A stretch of 64,000 bases of DNA from Pseudarthrobacter oxydans (GCF_034258515.1 NZ_CP139438.1:1054001-1118000); one strand, 5' to 3'; shown: positions 43,090-52,657, counted from the stretch's first letter. Notes: generated from the letters alone by a model not told the origin. Translations and numbers: made by a program.

Positions 43090-44727
43090 ATGGAGGAGTA
43101 CACCACCCCTTTTGACGTCGTCGTCGTCGGAGCAGGCATTAATGGCCTGGGGATCGCCCGCGATGCGGCCGTCAGGGGCCTGCGGGTCGTCCTGTTGGAG
43201 CAGGACGACATCTGCAGCGGAGTCTCCGCGTGGTCGGGCCGGCTTGTCCACGGTGGGCTTCGGTACCTTGAGCACCGTGACTTCGCGCTCGTGCGCGAAT
43301 CGCTGCGGGAACGGGAGCTCCTGTTCCGCCTCGCGCCCCATCTCGTCAAGCCGCTGCGGCTCATCATGCCGCTGAGCTCGCACAGCCGCCGGCCGGCCTG
43401 GCTTATCCGGATCGGCATGTTCCTCTATGATGCACTGTCCTTCGACAAGAAGACCCAGGGACACGAAGTCCTCGACCGCAATGCGATCCTGCGCCGCTTC
43501 CCGGGCATCTCGCCCGATGGTCTCCGCGGCGCAGTTGTGTTCACGGACGGCCAGGTGGAGTACGCGGAACGCCTCTGCACCGAGGTGGCCATCGCGGCTG
43601 CGGGCGCTGGCGCCGTGATCCGGACGAAGGCGCGGGTGGAAGAGCCCATCCTCGAGGGAGGGCGGGTGGTGGGGGTGCGCTATCGGGACACCCTGACCGA
43701 TGAAATGCACGAGGTCCGCGCACCGATCGTCCTCAACGTCGCCGGCCCCTGGATCGACCGGATCTTCCGCCGGGGCGCGCCTGCGCAGCCCCGCCTTAAC
43801 GGGGGCACAAAGGGCAGCCACCTGATCGTGGACCGCTTCCCCGGAGCCCCGGACGACGTGGTCTACTACGAGTCCAAGACCGACGGCCGCCTCGTCCTCG
43901 TGATTCCGTGGATGGGCCGGTACCTGATTGGAACCACGGACCTCCGTTTCGACGCCGATCCCGGCGAGGCGCGCTGCGACGCCGACGAGATGGACTACCT
44001 GCTCGGCGAGGTGAACGAACTCATTCCGGGTGCCCACCTGACGCCGAAAGACGTCCTCTTCACCTACTCCGGCGTCCGCCCGCTGCCGTACGCGCCTGAT
44101 GTCGAAGAGTGGGAGATTCCCCGGAGCCATGTCCTCCACGACCACGCCCCGGATCTCCCCGGCCTCATCACGGTGGTGGGCGGGAAGCTCACCACCTACC
44201 GGCAGCTTGCCGAGGACGCGGTGAATGACGCCTTCAAGCGGCTCGGGCGAAAGAGCCCGAAGTGCGTCACGGCAAACCTTCCCCTGCCTGGCGCGGCCGG
44301 GGATTTCGAGGAGGTGCGCCTCGCCCTCCGCGGGAAAGGATTGGCGGGCAAGACGGTCGACCGGCTCCTTGCCCTCTACGGGACACGTGCGCTCGACGTC
44401 GTCGCGCAGGCGGGCGGGAACGTCGTCGGCCTTCCCGTTCTGGATCCCGGGACGGGCGCACTCGAGGCCGAGATTCTCCTGGCGGTACGGTATGAGTTCG
44501 CAAAGACGCTCACGGACGTCCTTGCCCGCCGGATGCTGTTGGCGTTCGAGCCCGGGCATGGCCTCGACGCGGCCGGGCGGGCTGCTGCCGTCATGGGCGC
44601 CGAATGCGGCTGGGACGAGGACCGGCAGGCAGCAGAAATCCGTGGCTACCGCGAGTGGCTGGAACGGCTCGCCGTCCCCACCCGCGCCGCGGAGGACCGG
44701 CCCGCAGTAAAGGGCTCCACACCGTGA
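43090..44727 (+). CDS. FAD-dependent glycerol-3-phosphate dehydrogenase family protein (GlpD/EryB-like), copy 1
   Basis: The product is 545 residues. The FAD-binding Rossmann motif is FDVVVVGAGINGLGIARDAAVRGLRVVLLEQDD, followed by GVSAWSGRLVHGGLRYLEHRDF, LNVAGPWIDRIFR, LIGTTDLRFDADPGE and ITVVGGKLTTYRQLAEDAV. GlpD oxidises glycerol-3-phosphate to dihydroxyacetone phosphate at the membrane; EryB relatives oxidise erythritol-4-phosphate. GAGGAAGGAAG precedes the ATG at 43090. It is followed without gap by a glycerol-kinase-like gene (GTGA overlap), and is the first gene of a seven-gene run. Confidence 0.88.
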   Translation: MEEYTTPFDVVVVGAGINGLGIARDAAVRGLRVVLLEQDDICSGVSAWSGRLVHGGLRYLEHRDFALVRESLRERELLFRLAPHLVKPLRLIMPLSSHSRRPAWLIRIGMFLYDALSFDKKTQGHEVLDRNAILRRFPGISPDGLRGAVVFTDGQVEYAERLCTEVAIAAAGAGAVIRTKARVEEPILEGGRVVGVRYRDTLTDEMHEVRAPIVLNVAGPWIDRIFRRGAPAQPRLNGGTKGSHLIVDRFPGAPDDVVYYESKTDGRLVLVIPWMGRYLIGTTDLRFDADPGEARCDADEMDYLLGEVNELIPGAHLTPKDVLFTYSGVRPLPYAPDVEEWEIPRSHVLHDHAPDLPGLITVVGGKLTTYRQLAEDAVNDAFKRLGRKSPKCVTANLPLPGAAGDFEEVRLALRGKGLAGKTVDRLLALYGTRALDVVAQAGGNVVGLPVLDPGTGALEAEILLAVRYEFAKTLTDVLARRMLLAFEPGHGLDAAGRAAAVMGAECGWDEDRQAAEIRGYREWLERLAVPTRAAEDRPAVKGSTP

Positions 44728-46235
44728 GCCCCCGGTACGTCCTGGCACTCGACGAAGGGTCGACGAGCGCACGCGCGGTCCTCGTCTCCCTTGAGGGCAG
44801 GATCGTAGCGGAGGCCCGCCATCCGGTTACCCCCCTGTTTCCGAAGCCGCGGTGGGTCGAACTCGATCCCATGGCGCTGTGGGAGGCCCAGCGGAACAGC
44901 ATGCAGGCCGTCATGGCAAAGGTCGGAGCGACCACCGATGATCTCGCCGCGGTTGGCATCACTACCCATCGGGAATCCTGCCTCCTGTGGGATCGGCGGA
45001 CCGGCGAGCCTGTCCACAACGCCATCATGTGGATGTCCAAGCAGACGGACGCGATCGTGCAGCGGTGGCGGATGGACGGCCTGGACTACGAGTTCCGGCA
45101 GCGGACAGGCCTGTTCAACGACTCGTTCTTCAGTGCCGCCAAGCTGGCGTGGGTTCTTGAGAACGTCCCGGGCGTGCAGGAGCGCGCCGGGCGGGGCGAA
45201 CTTGCGGCCGGGACGGTGGACACGTGGCTGCTGTGGCAGCTGACCGGTGGCCGTTCGCATTTCACGGACCACAGCGAGGCGTCCCGGACGGCGCTCTTCT
45301 CCCTGGAGACCGTGGACTGGGACGAGAAGCTCGTCGAGGCCTGCGGCATCCCCGCACGCCTGCTGCCCTCTGCGCTCCCGTCCGACTCCCACTTCGGTGA
45401 CATGCGGCCCGCCAACGTAGGCCTTCCGGGGACGTCCAGCGTGCCCGTCATGGCCATCATGGGCGACCAGCAGGCCGGAATGTTCGGGCAGGCGTGCTTC
45501 GGGACCGGATCCGTGAAGAACACCTATGGTACGGCGGGTGTGCTCACGGCCAACAGCGGTCCGACGCCGGCCATCCTGGACGGCCTCACCGCGAGCGTGG
45601 GTTGGACGGCAGGGGGAGCCACCGCCTACGAGATCGAGGGCGTCGTCTTCCACTGCGGCCAGACGCTGCAGTGGATGCGGGAACGCCTGGGTATCCTGAC
45701 CGCCGAGACCGACCTGGAGGAACTGGGACGCCGGGTGGAGGACACCGGGGGCGTCTACATCGTGCCCGCCTTCGCGGGCCTGTGCGCACCGCACTGGTCG
45801 AGGGACAGCAAAGCGAGCATCGTCGGACTCACGCTGGAGAGCAGCGCTGAGCACATCGTTCGCGCAGGCATCGAGGCCATGGCCTACCAGACACGGGACA
45901 ACATTGACGTGCTCGTGGCTGGGGGAAACCCTGTTCCCGAGCTCAAGGTGGACGGCGGCGCCGCGCGCAGCAACCTCCTGTGCCAGTTCCAGGCGGACAT
46001 TCTCGGCATCCCGGTACTCCGCCCTACCGAACTCGAGCGCACAGCGCTGGGCGTCGCGCACCTCGCCGGCATGGGCGCCGGCCTCTGGAGCCGCGACGAC
46101 CTGGAGACCGGGTGGCAGATCGACCGGGTGTTCGAACCGGTGATGGCCGCGGACCGGCGTGAGGAGCTCTACGCCGGATGGTGCGACGCTGTGAGGACGG
46201 TGACGGGGCGCAATCCTGGTCCCGGAGCGACGTGA
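44724..46235 (+). CDS. FGGY family kinase (glycerol kinase-like)
   Basis: The product is 503 residues. It matches glycerol kinase: YVLALDEGSTSARAVLV, FPKPRWVELDPMALWEAQ, GITTHRESCLLWDRRTGEPVHNAIMW, VMAIMGDQQAGMFGQACFGTGSVKNTYGT, PAFAGLCAPHW and LKVDGGAARSNLLCQFQADILG. The classic glycerol-kinase PHPGWVEHDP and NxREST are varied, so glycerol is not assured as substrate; a larger polyol is possible. The GTG start overlaps the dehydrogenase stop, a direct kinase-dehydrogenase pairing as in eryA-eryB or glpK-glpD. Confidence 0.88.
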   Translation: MSPRYVLALDEGSTSARAVLVSLEGRIVAEARHPVTPLFPKPRWVELDPMALWEAQRNSMQAVMAKVGATTDDLAAVGITTHRESCLLWDRRTGEPVHNAIMWMSKQTDAIVQRWRMDGLDYEFRQRTGLFNDSFFSAAKLAWVLENVPGVQERAGRGELAAGTVDTWLLWQLTGGRSHFTDHSEASRTALFSLETVDWDEKLVEACGIPARLLPSALPSDSHFGDMRPANVGLPGTSSVPVMAIMGDQQAGMFGQACFGTGSVKNTYGTAGVLTANSGPTPAILDGLTASVGWTAGGATAYEIEGVVFHCGQTLQWMRERLGILTAETDLEELGRRVEDTGGVYIVPAFAGLCAPHWSRDSKASIVGLTLESSAEHIVRAGIEAMAYQTRDNIDVLVAGGNPVPELKVDGGAARSNLLCQFQADILGIPVLRPTELERTALGVAHLAGMGAGLWSRDDLETGWQIDRVFEPVMAADRREELYAGWCDAVRTVTGRNPGPGAT

Positions 46236-47035
46236 CGGGCGCGCACCCGCCTTTCGGCTCCGGGGCCGTCCGCCCGGTGCGCGACCCGCGGCCGCGACCC
46301 GGCTGCGAGGATATGGATTTCATCGCCAACAGCCTTGCCTCCCTTCCCGGTGCCGCAGGCGGAGAACTCAACTTTTCCCGGCCGCTCTCCACGGCAGCCT
46401 TCAGCCGACGTGACTCCATCGGCGCCGGCTACCGGGAAGCATGCGCCGTCCTGGCGGCGCGCGGCTATGCGCCAATCATCAGGCCGGTAGGTGGGCACCT
46501 CGCGGTATACGGCCCCGGAGACCTCGTGGTCCACCTCTGGGCACCACACCCGGACGCCCGGTCATCGATCCGTGAGCGGTTCGAGGCATTCGGCGAGGCC
46601 GCCGCGTTGGCTCTGCGGGGGCTTGGGGTGGACGCCCGGGTAGGGGCGGTACCCGGCGAATACTGCACCGGGGAGTTCAGCGTCAACGACGCCGCCCGCG
46701 CCAAGCTGGTCGGGACAGGGCAGCGCCTCACGAAGCACGGCTACCTGTTCAGCGCCGTCGTCATGGTCGAGGACGCAGGTCAGGCGCGGACGGCCCTGGG
46801 AGAGGCATATTCGCTCATGGGGCTCGACTTCCGCCCCGAATCCGTGGGCTGCGTCGCAGATGCAGTACCCGGGGCCACCGTCGAAGACGTCCGCGAAGCC
46901 CTGGTCGGCACCCTCATGCCAATGCTCCAGGCCAGTGCACCCCCCGGCCACCTCCAGTCCACAGCGTGCCGCGCCACGCACCACCTTCACTCCCGTTCGT
47001 CCTACAGCCTGTCAGGAGCCTCCCGTGTCCACTGA
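46232..47035 (+). CDS. Lipoate-protein ligase / biotin-lipoate A/B ligase family protein
   Basis: The product is 267 residues; the GTG start overlaps the kinase stop. The conserved ligase core includes ARGYAPIIRPVGGHLAVYGPGDLVVHLW (the RxxGG adenylate-binding loop), then GVDARVGAVPGEYCTGEFSVN and AKLVGTGQRLTKHGYLFSAVV, where the Lys matches the lipoyl-transfer Lys. The first 25 residues and the last 30 are low-complexity. It could attach lipoate or octanoate to the free lipoyl protein encoded at 30735-30977 or to other lipoyl domains. Together with LipA two genes later it forms a lipoylation pair inside the polyol operon. Confidence 0.82.
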   Translation: MTGAHPPFGSGAVRPVRDPRPRPGCEDMDFIANSLASLPGAAGGELNFSRPLSTAAFSRRDSIGAGYREACAVLAARGYAPIIRPVGGHLAVYGPGDLVVHLWAPHPDARSSIRERFEAFGEAAALALRGLGVDARVGAVPGEYCTGEFSVNDAARAKLVGTGQRLTKHGYLFSAVVMVEDAGQARTALGEAYSLMGLDFRPESVGCVADAVPGATVEDVREALVGTLMPMLQASAPPGHLQSTACRATHHLHSRSSYSLSGASRVH

Positions 47036-48743
47036 CCACCCCGTCCGCGCCACTGTCCGAGCCCTGGCGGACCATCCGCAGGCGAGTGTCCTCATCGTGG
47101 GAGGGGGCATCAACGGCGTTGGCACGTTCCGTGACCTTGCGCTGCAGGGCGTCGACGTGGCGCTCGTGGAGCGCGGCGATTTCTGCCAGGGCGCCTCCGG
47201 GGCCTCATCCCACATGATCCATGGCGGAATCCGGTACCTTGAGAACGGCGAATTCCGGCTGGTGCATGAGTCGGTTGTCGAGCGGAACAGGCTCCTGCGC
47301 ATCGCGCCGCACTACGTCAAGCCGCTGGAGACCACCATCCCGGTGTTCTCCACATTCTCCGGGCTGTTGAACGCCCCGCTGCGCTTCTTCACGCACCGTT
47401 CCGGCAAACCGCAGGAACGCGGGGCCCTCCTGGTGAAGGTGGGCCTGAGCCTCTACGACGCGTTCTCCCGCCGCGGCGGGACCGTGCCGCGGCACCGGTT
47501 CGTCGGACGCAAGCGGTCCCTGGCGGAGCTGCCGGCCCTGCGTGCGGACGTCAAGTACACGGCGACGTACTTCGACGCTTCGGTGCATGATCCCGAGCGG
47601 CTCACCCTGGACGTGCTCCGGGACGGGCTTGAGGCGGGGTCGCATGCGCGTGCTGCCAACTATGTGTCCCTCGTCGGGGCGGACGACGGCGGCGCCCGGC
47701 TCCGCGATGAGCTCACCGGGGAGGAATTCGCCTTCACCGCGGACATCGTCGTGAACATGACCGGCGCCTGGGTGGACAACACAAACGGTGCCCTCGGCTC
47801 GCCGTCGCGGTTCATGGGAGGGACCAAGGGCTCGCACATCGTCTTGGACAACCCCGGGCTGCTGGCCGCCACCGGCGGACGGGAGATCTTCTTCGAGCAC
47901 AGCGACGGACGGATTGTCCTCATCTACCCCATAGGCGACCGCGTGCTGGTAGGCACCACCGACGTGGACGCGGGGGAGGACCTCGAACCCGTCTGCACCG
48001 ACGCCGAGATCCAGTATTTCTTCGACCTCATCCGCCATGTGTTTCCCGCCGTGGCGGTGGATCGGAAGGACATCGTGTACACGTTCTCCGGCGTCCGGCC
48101 GCTGCCGCGCCATGATGACACCGCCCCGGGTTTCGTGTCCCGCGACTACCGCATTGAACGGTCAGTGTTCCCGGGCACCGACCGGCCGGTGCTGAGCGTG
48201 GTCGGCGGGAAGTGGACCACCTTCCGTGCATTGTCCGAGCATGTGGCCGATGATGTCCTCTCCTTGCTGGGGCGGGGCCGCTCCGCGAACACCGCGGATC
48301 TTCCGATCGGGGGAGGACGGGGCTACCCCGTGGACCGGGCCGGCATGGAGACCTGGGTCGCCGGGCACACCGGGCCGGGGGCGGACGGCCAACGGGTCCG
48401 GACCCTGCTCGCCCGCTATGGCACCCGCGCCGCGGAGGTCCTGGCGTTCCTTGCCCAAGGACAGGACGCCCCGCTGCAGAGCACCGCCGAGCTGAGCGTC
48501 CGTGAGCTGGCCTGGATGGCCAAGCACGAGCATGTAGCCCACGTCGCCGATGTCCTTGTCCGGCGGACCAGCCTGGCTTTCCGCGGCCTGGTCACCGCAG
48601 AACTCGCCCACGAGGTAGCCTCGCACCTGGCGCCCTGCCTCGGCTGGGACACCCACCAGATTCAGCACGAGGCGCAGGCAGCGTTGTCGCTGCTCGCTCA
48701 ACGCCACCGAGCCGGCACAGCAATCTCGGGGGTGCTGCAATGA
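47025..48743 (+). CDS. FAD-dependent glycerol-3-phosphate dehydrogenase family protein (GlpD-like), copy 2
   Basis: The product is 572 residues. It contains [110 protein letters not shown] and [18 protein letters not shown]. It is clearly a paralogue of copy 1 but differs through much of its length, so the two likely have different substrates. GTG at 47025, with AGGAG upstream, overlaps the ligase gene by 11 bp, and the gene overlaps lipA by ATGA. Confidence 0.88.
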   Translation: MSTDHPVRATVRALADHPQASVLIVGGGINGVGTFRDLALQGVDVALVERGDFCQGASGASSHMIHGGIRYLENGEFRLVHESVVERNRLLRIAPHYVKPLETTIPVFSTFSGLLNAPLRFFTHRSGKPQERGALLVKVGLSLYDAFSRRGGTVPRHRFVGRKRSLAELPALRADVKYTATYFDASVHDPERLTLDVLRDGLEAGSHARAANYVSLVGADDGGARLRDELTGEEFAFTADIVVNMTGAWVDNTNGALGSPSRFMGGTKGSHIVLDNPGLLAATGGREIFFEHSDGRIVLIYPIGDRVLVGTTDVDAGEDLEPVCTDAEIQYFFDLIRHVFPAVAVDRKDIVYTFSGVRPLPRHDDTAPGFVSRDYRIERSVFPGTDRPVLSVVGGKWTTFRALSEHVADDVLSLLGRGRSANTADLPIGGGRGYPVDRAGMETWVAGHTGPGADGQRVRTLLARYGTRAAEVLAFLAQGQDAPLQSTAELSVRELAWMAKHEHVAHVADVLVRRTSLAFRGLVTAELAHEVASHLAPCLGWDTHQIQHEAQAALSLLAQRHRAGTAISGVLQ

Positions 48744-49753
48744 CATTGGCACCTGAAGGCCGGAAGCTTTTGCGCGTTGAACAGCGCAACTCGGCTGTCC
48801 CGGTGGAGCGGAAGCCGGACTGGATCAAGGCCAAGGTCCAGATGGGCCCGGAGTTCGTCCAGCTCAAGAACCTGGTCAACAAGGAAGGCCTGCACACGGT
48901 GTGCGAGGAGGCCGGCTGCCCCAACATCTTCGAGTGCTGGGAGGACAAGGAAGCCACGTTCCTGATCGGCGGGTCCGAGTGCACCCGGCGGTGTGACTTC
49001 TGCCAGATCGATACCGGCAAGCCCTCCCCGGTGGACAGGTTCGAACCCACCAAGGTGGCCCGCTCCGTCCAGGCCATGCAGCTGCGCTACGCCACCGTCA
49101 CCGGGGTGGCCCGCGACGACCTCGAGGACGAGGGCGTGTGGCTGTACGCCGAAACGGTCCGCAAGATCCACGAACTGAACCCCGGCACCGGGGTGGAGCT
49201 GCTGATCCCGGACTTCTCCGGCAAACCCGAACACATCGAAGCGATCTGCGACTCCAGGCCCGAGGTCTTCGCGCACAACGTGGAGACGGTGCCGAGGATC
49301 TTCAAGCGGATCCGGCCCGCGTTCCGCTACGAACGGTCCCTGGACGTGATCACGCAGGGCCGGAACCTGGGCATGGTGACCAAGTCCAACCTGATCCTTG
49401 GCATGGGCGAAACCCGGGAAGAGATCTCCGAGGCGCTGCGGGACCTGCACGAGGCCGGCTGCGACCTGATCACCATCACCCAGTACCTGCGCCCGTCCGA
49501 GCGGCACCTGCCGGTGGACCGCTGGGTCAAGCCGCAGGAATTCGTGGACCTCCAGGACGAGGCCAACGAGATCGGCTTCCTGGGCGTCATGTCCGGGCCG
49601 CTGGTCCGTTCCTCCTACCGCGCCGGCCGGCTCTGGGCCACCGCGATGCGGAAGAAGGGCCGGGACATCCCCGCCGAACTCGCCCACATCGCCGACGGCA
49701 TCCAGGACTCCGGCACCACCCGCCAGGAAGCCGCAACCCTTCTGGCCCGCTGA
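48740..49753 (+). CDS. lipA: Lipoyl synthase LipA
   Basis: The product is 337 residues, a radical-SAM enzyme that inserts two sulfurs into octanoyl groups on lipoyl domains. The auxiliary cluster cysteines lie in [12 protein letters not shown] (residues 55, 60, 66), and the radical-SAM cluster in [15 protein letters not shown] (81, 85, 88). Later motifs are [27 protein letters not shown] and [13 protein letters not shown]. All key residues are present. It is not next to lipB as in the usual actinobacterial lipBA pair, but is embedded in a polyol operon behind a lipoate ligase and GlpD-like gene, so it may be an additional copy serving the split dehydrogenase complex. Confidence 0.95.
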   Translation: MTLAPEGRKLLRVEQRNSAVPVERKPDWIKAKVQMGPEFVQLKNLVNKEGLHTVCEEAGCPNIFECWEDKEATFLIGGSECTRRCDFCQIDTGKPSPVDRFEPTKVARSVQAMQLRYATVTGVARDDLEDEGVWLYAETVRKIHELNPGTGVELLIPDFSGKPEHIEAICDSRPEVFAHNVETVPRIFKRIRPAFRYERSLDVITQGRNLGMVTKSNLILGMGETREEISEALRDLHEAGCDLITITQYLRPSERHLPVDRWVKPQEFVDLQDEANEIGFLGVMSGPLVRSSYRAGRLWATAMRKKGRDIPAELAHIADGIQDSGTTRQEAATLLAR

Positions 49754-49791
49754 AACCCGACGCCCCGCCCTGCAGAACCGAAAGAGGAAGC

Positions 49792-50691
49792 ATGATTGAC
49801 CGCTCCACCCAGCCTTCGGCCTTGGCCGCCGACGTGCTGGTCCAGCTGAAACAGTGGCCGGGCGCCCCCTCCCTCGCCGTCGTGGGGCCCGAAGGGGTGC
49901 TGGGCTGCCACGACGAAGGACACGTTTATCGGCTCGCTTCGGTGACCAAACTGCTCACCGCCCTTACCCTCCTGGTCGCCGTGGAACAGGGGGCCGCCTC
50001 GCTCGACGCACCTGCCGGTCCCCCGGGATCCACGCTGCGCCACCTGCTGGCCCACGCCTCGGGCGTGGGGTTCGATGAGGAAAAGGTCCGGGCGAAGCCT
50101 GGAGCCAGAAGGATCTACTCGAACCGGGGCATAGACCTGGCCGCGGAGTACCTCAGTGCCCAAACCGGCAGGTCCTTTGAAAGGGAACTGAGCGAACGGG
50201 TCCTGAAGCCGCTCGGGATGGTCCGGACATCACTGGCCGGCCCGCCGTCAAAAGGCGGCATGGCACCCATTGGCGACATCGCCCGGCTCGCCCATGAGCT
50301 TCTGCGGCCCCGCACCCTCTCCAACTCCGTGGTGGACGCCTTGTCCTCTGTGGAGTTCCAGGGGCTGGCCGGGATGCTGCCTGGATTCGGCCGCCATGGC
50401 GAGAACTCCTGGGGCCTCGGCGCCGAAGTGCGGGGCACCAAGGAACCCCATTGGACGAGTCCGCAGAACTCTGCGGCCACGTTCGGGCATTTTGGCATGG
50501 CAGGGAGCTTCCTCTGGGTGGACCGGGAAGCGGACTTGGCATGTGCAGCGCTGTCCACCGTCGATTTCGGGCCCTGGGCCACGCGCGTGTGGCCAGAGAC
50601 ATCTTCCGCCGTCCTGAAGTGCTACCGCGATGTCCAACCACCCGCGCCGGCAGTCCCGGCCGTGCAGATCCAGGATGAGAGTATTTCCTGA
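49792..50691 (+). CDS. Serine hydrolase, beta-lactamase/penicillin-binding-protein-like
   Basis: The product is 299 residues with the beta-lactamase fold. It has S50-V-T-K53 (RLASVTKLLTAL), HLLAHASGV, Y109-S-N111 (RRIYSNRGIDLAAEYL) and a late GHFGMAGSFLWVD in the KTG-like position. No signal peptide is seen, so it is probably cytoplasmic, an esterase- or amidase-like enzyme. AAAGAGGAAG precedes the ATG. It lies 38 bp after lipA and 25 bp before the lumazine synthase gene; the role in the island is unknown. Confidence 0.85.
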   Translation: MIDRSTQPSALAADVLVQLKQWPGAPSLAVVGPEGVLGCHDEGHVYRLASVTKLLTALTLLVAVEQGAASLDAPAGPPGSTLRHLLAHASGVGFDEEKVRAKPGARRIYSNRGIDLAAEYLSAQTGRSFERELSERVLKPLGMVRTSLAGPPSKGGMAPIGDIARLAHELLRPRTLSNSVVDALSSVEFQGLAGMLPGFGRHGENSWGLGAEVRGTKEPHWTSPQNSAATFGHFGMAGSFLWVDREADLACAALSTVDFGPWATRVWPETSSAVLKCYRDVQPPAPAVPAVQIQDESIS

Positions 50692-50716
50692 TACATCAAG
50701 AAGAAAGGCACCCCTC

Positions 50717-51169
50717 TTGTCACCCAACACCAATTCCTCTTTCCGAGTAGCGATCGTTAGCGCCCAATGGCATGCTGACATTGTCGACCGCGCCGTCGAG
50801 AGCTTTCGTGCCCGACTCAAGGAACTGGGCGGCGCCGAAGTCGACGCCTATCAGGTCCCCGGCGCCTTCGAAATTCCCCTGGTGGTCCGAAGGCTCGCCG
50901 CTTCCGGCAAATACGACGGCATTGCCACCTCTGCCCTGGTGGTTGATGGAGGCATCTACCGCCATGAGTTCGTCTCGCAAACCGTCGTGGAGGCCCTGAT
51001 GAGAGTACAAATGGAAACGGATGTGCCAGTCTTCTCGGGTGTCCTGACTCCTCATCATTTCCATGAACACGAAGAGCACCGGAACCAATTTTCCAACCAT
51101 TTCGTGACAAAGGGACGTGAGCTGGCAGACGCTCTAGCCTCGACGCTTACGACGCTACGGTCCCTGTAG
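50717..51169 (+). CDS. ribH: Type II 6,7-dimethyl-8-ribityllumazine synthase (RibH2-like)
   Basis: The product is 150 residues and matches the type II lumazine synthases described in Brucella and rhizobia. It has FRVAIVSAQWHADIVDRAVESF, YQVPGAFEIPLVVRRLAASGKY, the active-site region VVDGGIYRHEFVSQTVVEALM and VPVFSGVLTPHHFHEHEEH. This enzyme makes the penultimate precursor of riboflavin. TTG at 50717 is taken as start, with AAAGG upstream. No other rib genes are nearby. It ends the seven-gene run, and its 3' end overlaps the convergent kinase gene by 15 bp. Confidence 0.88.
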   Translation: MSPNTNSSFRVAIVSAQWHADIVDRAVESFRARLKELGGAEVDAYQVPGAFEIPLVVRRLAASGKYDGIATSALVVDGGIYRHEFVSQTVVEALMRVQMETDVPVFSGVLTPHHFHEHEEHRNQFSNHFVTKGRELADALASTLTTLRSL

Positions 51170-52657
51170 GGCGGAACGCAGCCTTGACCTCCGCACCGCG
51201 TGCGCCCATTGTTCCCGCCGCGCCCGGGCTTCCTCTGGAGTAAGCGAGGGCACGAAAGCCGTGCGGTCCCTGTTGAGCGTTTCGCACTCCGGCTCTGTCC
51301 AGAATCCACGGGCGACTCCAGCAAGATGGGCGGCTCCAATCGCCGAAAGTTCGGCTACGTTGTTGCGCAGGATCTCCTGCTGGGAAAGATCCGCCTGAAG
51401 CTGGGCCAGCCAGTCATTCTGGGCCGGACCCCCGTCAATCAGGACATCGGTGACAGGTTTTCCCGCCGCCCGCGCCACTTCGGCGAATACGTCTTCGGTC
51501 TGGAGGGCGATGGATTCAAAGGCAGCCCGGGCGATCTCGGCCTGGCTGGTTCCCAGCCCGAAGCCACTGATGATGGCCTTGGCCTGAGGATCCCAATAGG
51601 GAGCACCGAGTCCTGAGAAGGCGGGCACCAAGTCCAAGCCCGAGTTCGGGGGTGCGCTGGCGGCCAGCCGGCTTAAGCCGTACGGATCCGTGCCGAAGAG
51701 CTCGGACAGCCAAATCAGTGTGGACCCCGTGGAAAGGATAGTCCCCTCCACGGCGTAGGCGGGGCTCCCGGTACTCCAGGCGATGGTCTGGACTAGCCCT
51801 CCGTCCTCAGGTGCCGGAGCCGCCCCGCTCAGCGCAATCACCGAGCTGCCAGTGCCGTAAGTGGCTTTGACCCGGCCGGGTTCCCTGACACCGTTGGCGT
51901 ACAGGGCGGCATGGGAATCACCGAGGACTGCATGAATTCTCGTGTCCCGCGGAAGGGAGGGAAGAGCCCTGAGGGGCCCGGAGGCCTGGTCAGAGGCGAC
52001 AATCTCCGGCAAAGCCTGCTCCGGGATGCCAAACCGCTCGGCCAGGCCGGCATCCCATTCCGCCCGCTCCAGGTTCAGTAGTTGGGTGCGGCTGGCATTG
52101 CCTAGCTCGATCCGATGTTCGCCCGTCAGCGAGAAGAGCAGCCAGGAGTCGACGGTCCCCACGGCTATCCGGCCTGACCGGCAGCCCGCGCGGTCCGGAT
52201 CGACCTGGTCAAGGAGCCAGCCAAGCTTCAAGGCCGAGAACATCGGATCAAGAGGGAGCCCGGTGCGGGAGCGGACGTCGTGTCCCCACCCTTCTGCAAA
52301 GGCGGCAGTTGCGCGTTCCGTGGTCCTTCGGTCCTGCCACCCGAGCATCGGACCCAAGGGCCTGCCGGTCTGCCGGTCCCAGACCACAGCGGATTCGCGC
52401 TGGTTGCTCAGTCCAATGGCCATGACATTCAACGGCCGTTGTTCGAGAAGCGACGCTACAGCCCTGAGGACGCTGTCCCGGATCTCCACAGCGTCCTGTT
52501 CCACCCAGCCGGGGCGGGGATCCTTCCGCGAGACCGGGACCGAGCTGCGGGCCACTACGTGGCCGCGGGAATCAAGTGCTATCGCCTTCGTCGACCCAGT
52601 ACCTTGATCGACGGCGACGACGACGTCGGTGGCCCCTTGCCGGGAAGATGCGTTCAC
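51155..52657 (-). CDS. FGGY family kinase (glycerol kinase-like), third kinase of the island
   Basis: The product is 500 residues. Motifs are VVVAVDQGTGSTKAIALD, RKDPRPGWVEQDAVEI, IGLSNQRESAVVWDRQTGRPLGPMLGWQDRRT, AVLGDSHAALYANGVREPGRVKATYGTGSSVIAL, PAFSGLGAPYWDPQAKAI and VLIDGGPAQNDWLAQLQADL. It is closer to canonical glycerol kinase than the others (GLSNQRES), but the Ala/Tyr GTGSS region is xylulokinase-like. GTG at 52657 is preferred because CAGGA lies 6 bp upstream; a TTG 15 bp earlier lacks a site. It is monocistronic and has its own candidate operator at 52735-52757. Confidence 0.88.
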   Translation of the reverse strand: MNASSRQGATDVVVAVDQGTGSTKAIALDSRGHVVARSSVPVSRKDPRPGWVEQDAVEIRDSVLRAVASLLEQRPLNVMAIGLSNQRESAVVWDRQTGRPLGPMLGWQDRRTTERATAAFAEGWGHDVRSRTGLPLDPMFSALKLGWLLDQVDPDRAGCRSGRIAVGTVDSWLLFSLTGEHRIELGNASRTQLLNLERAEWDAGLAERFGIPEQALPEIVASDQASGPLRALPSLPRDTRIHAVLGDSHAALYANGVREPGRVKATYGTGSSVIALSGAAPAPEDGGLVQTIAWSTGSPAYAVEGTILSTGSTLIWLSELFGTDPYGLSRLAASAPPNSGLDLVPAFSGLGAPYWDPQAKAIISGFGLGTSQAEIARAAFESIALQTEDVFAEVARAAGKPVTDVLIDGGPAQNDWLAQLQADLSQQEILRNNVAELSAIGAAHLAGVARGFWTEPECETLNRDRTAFVPSLTPEEARARREQWAHAVRRSRLRSALQGP

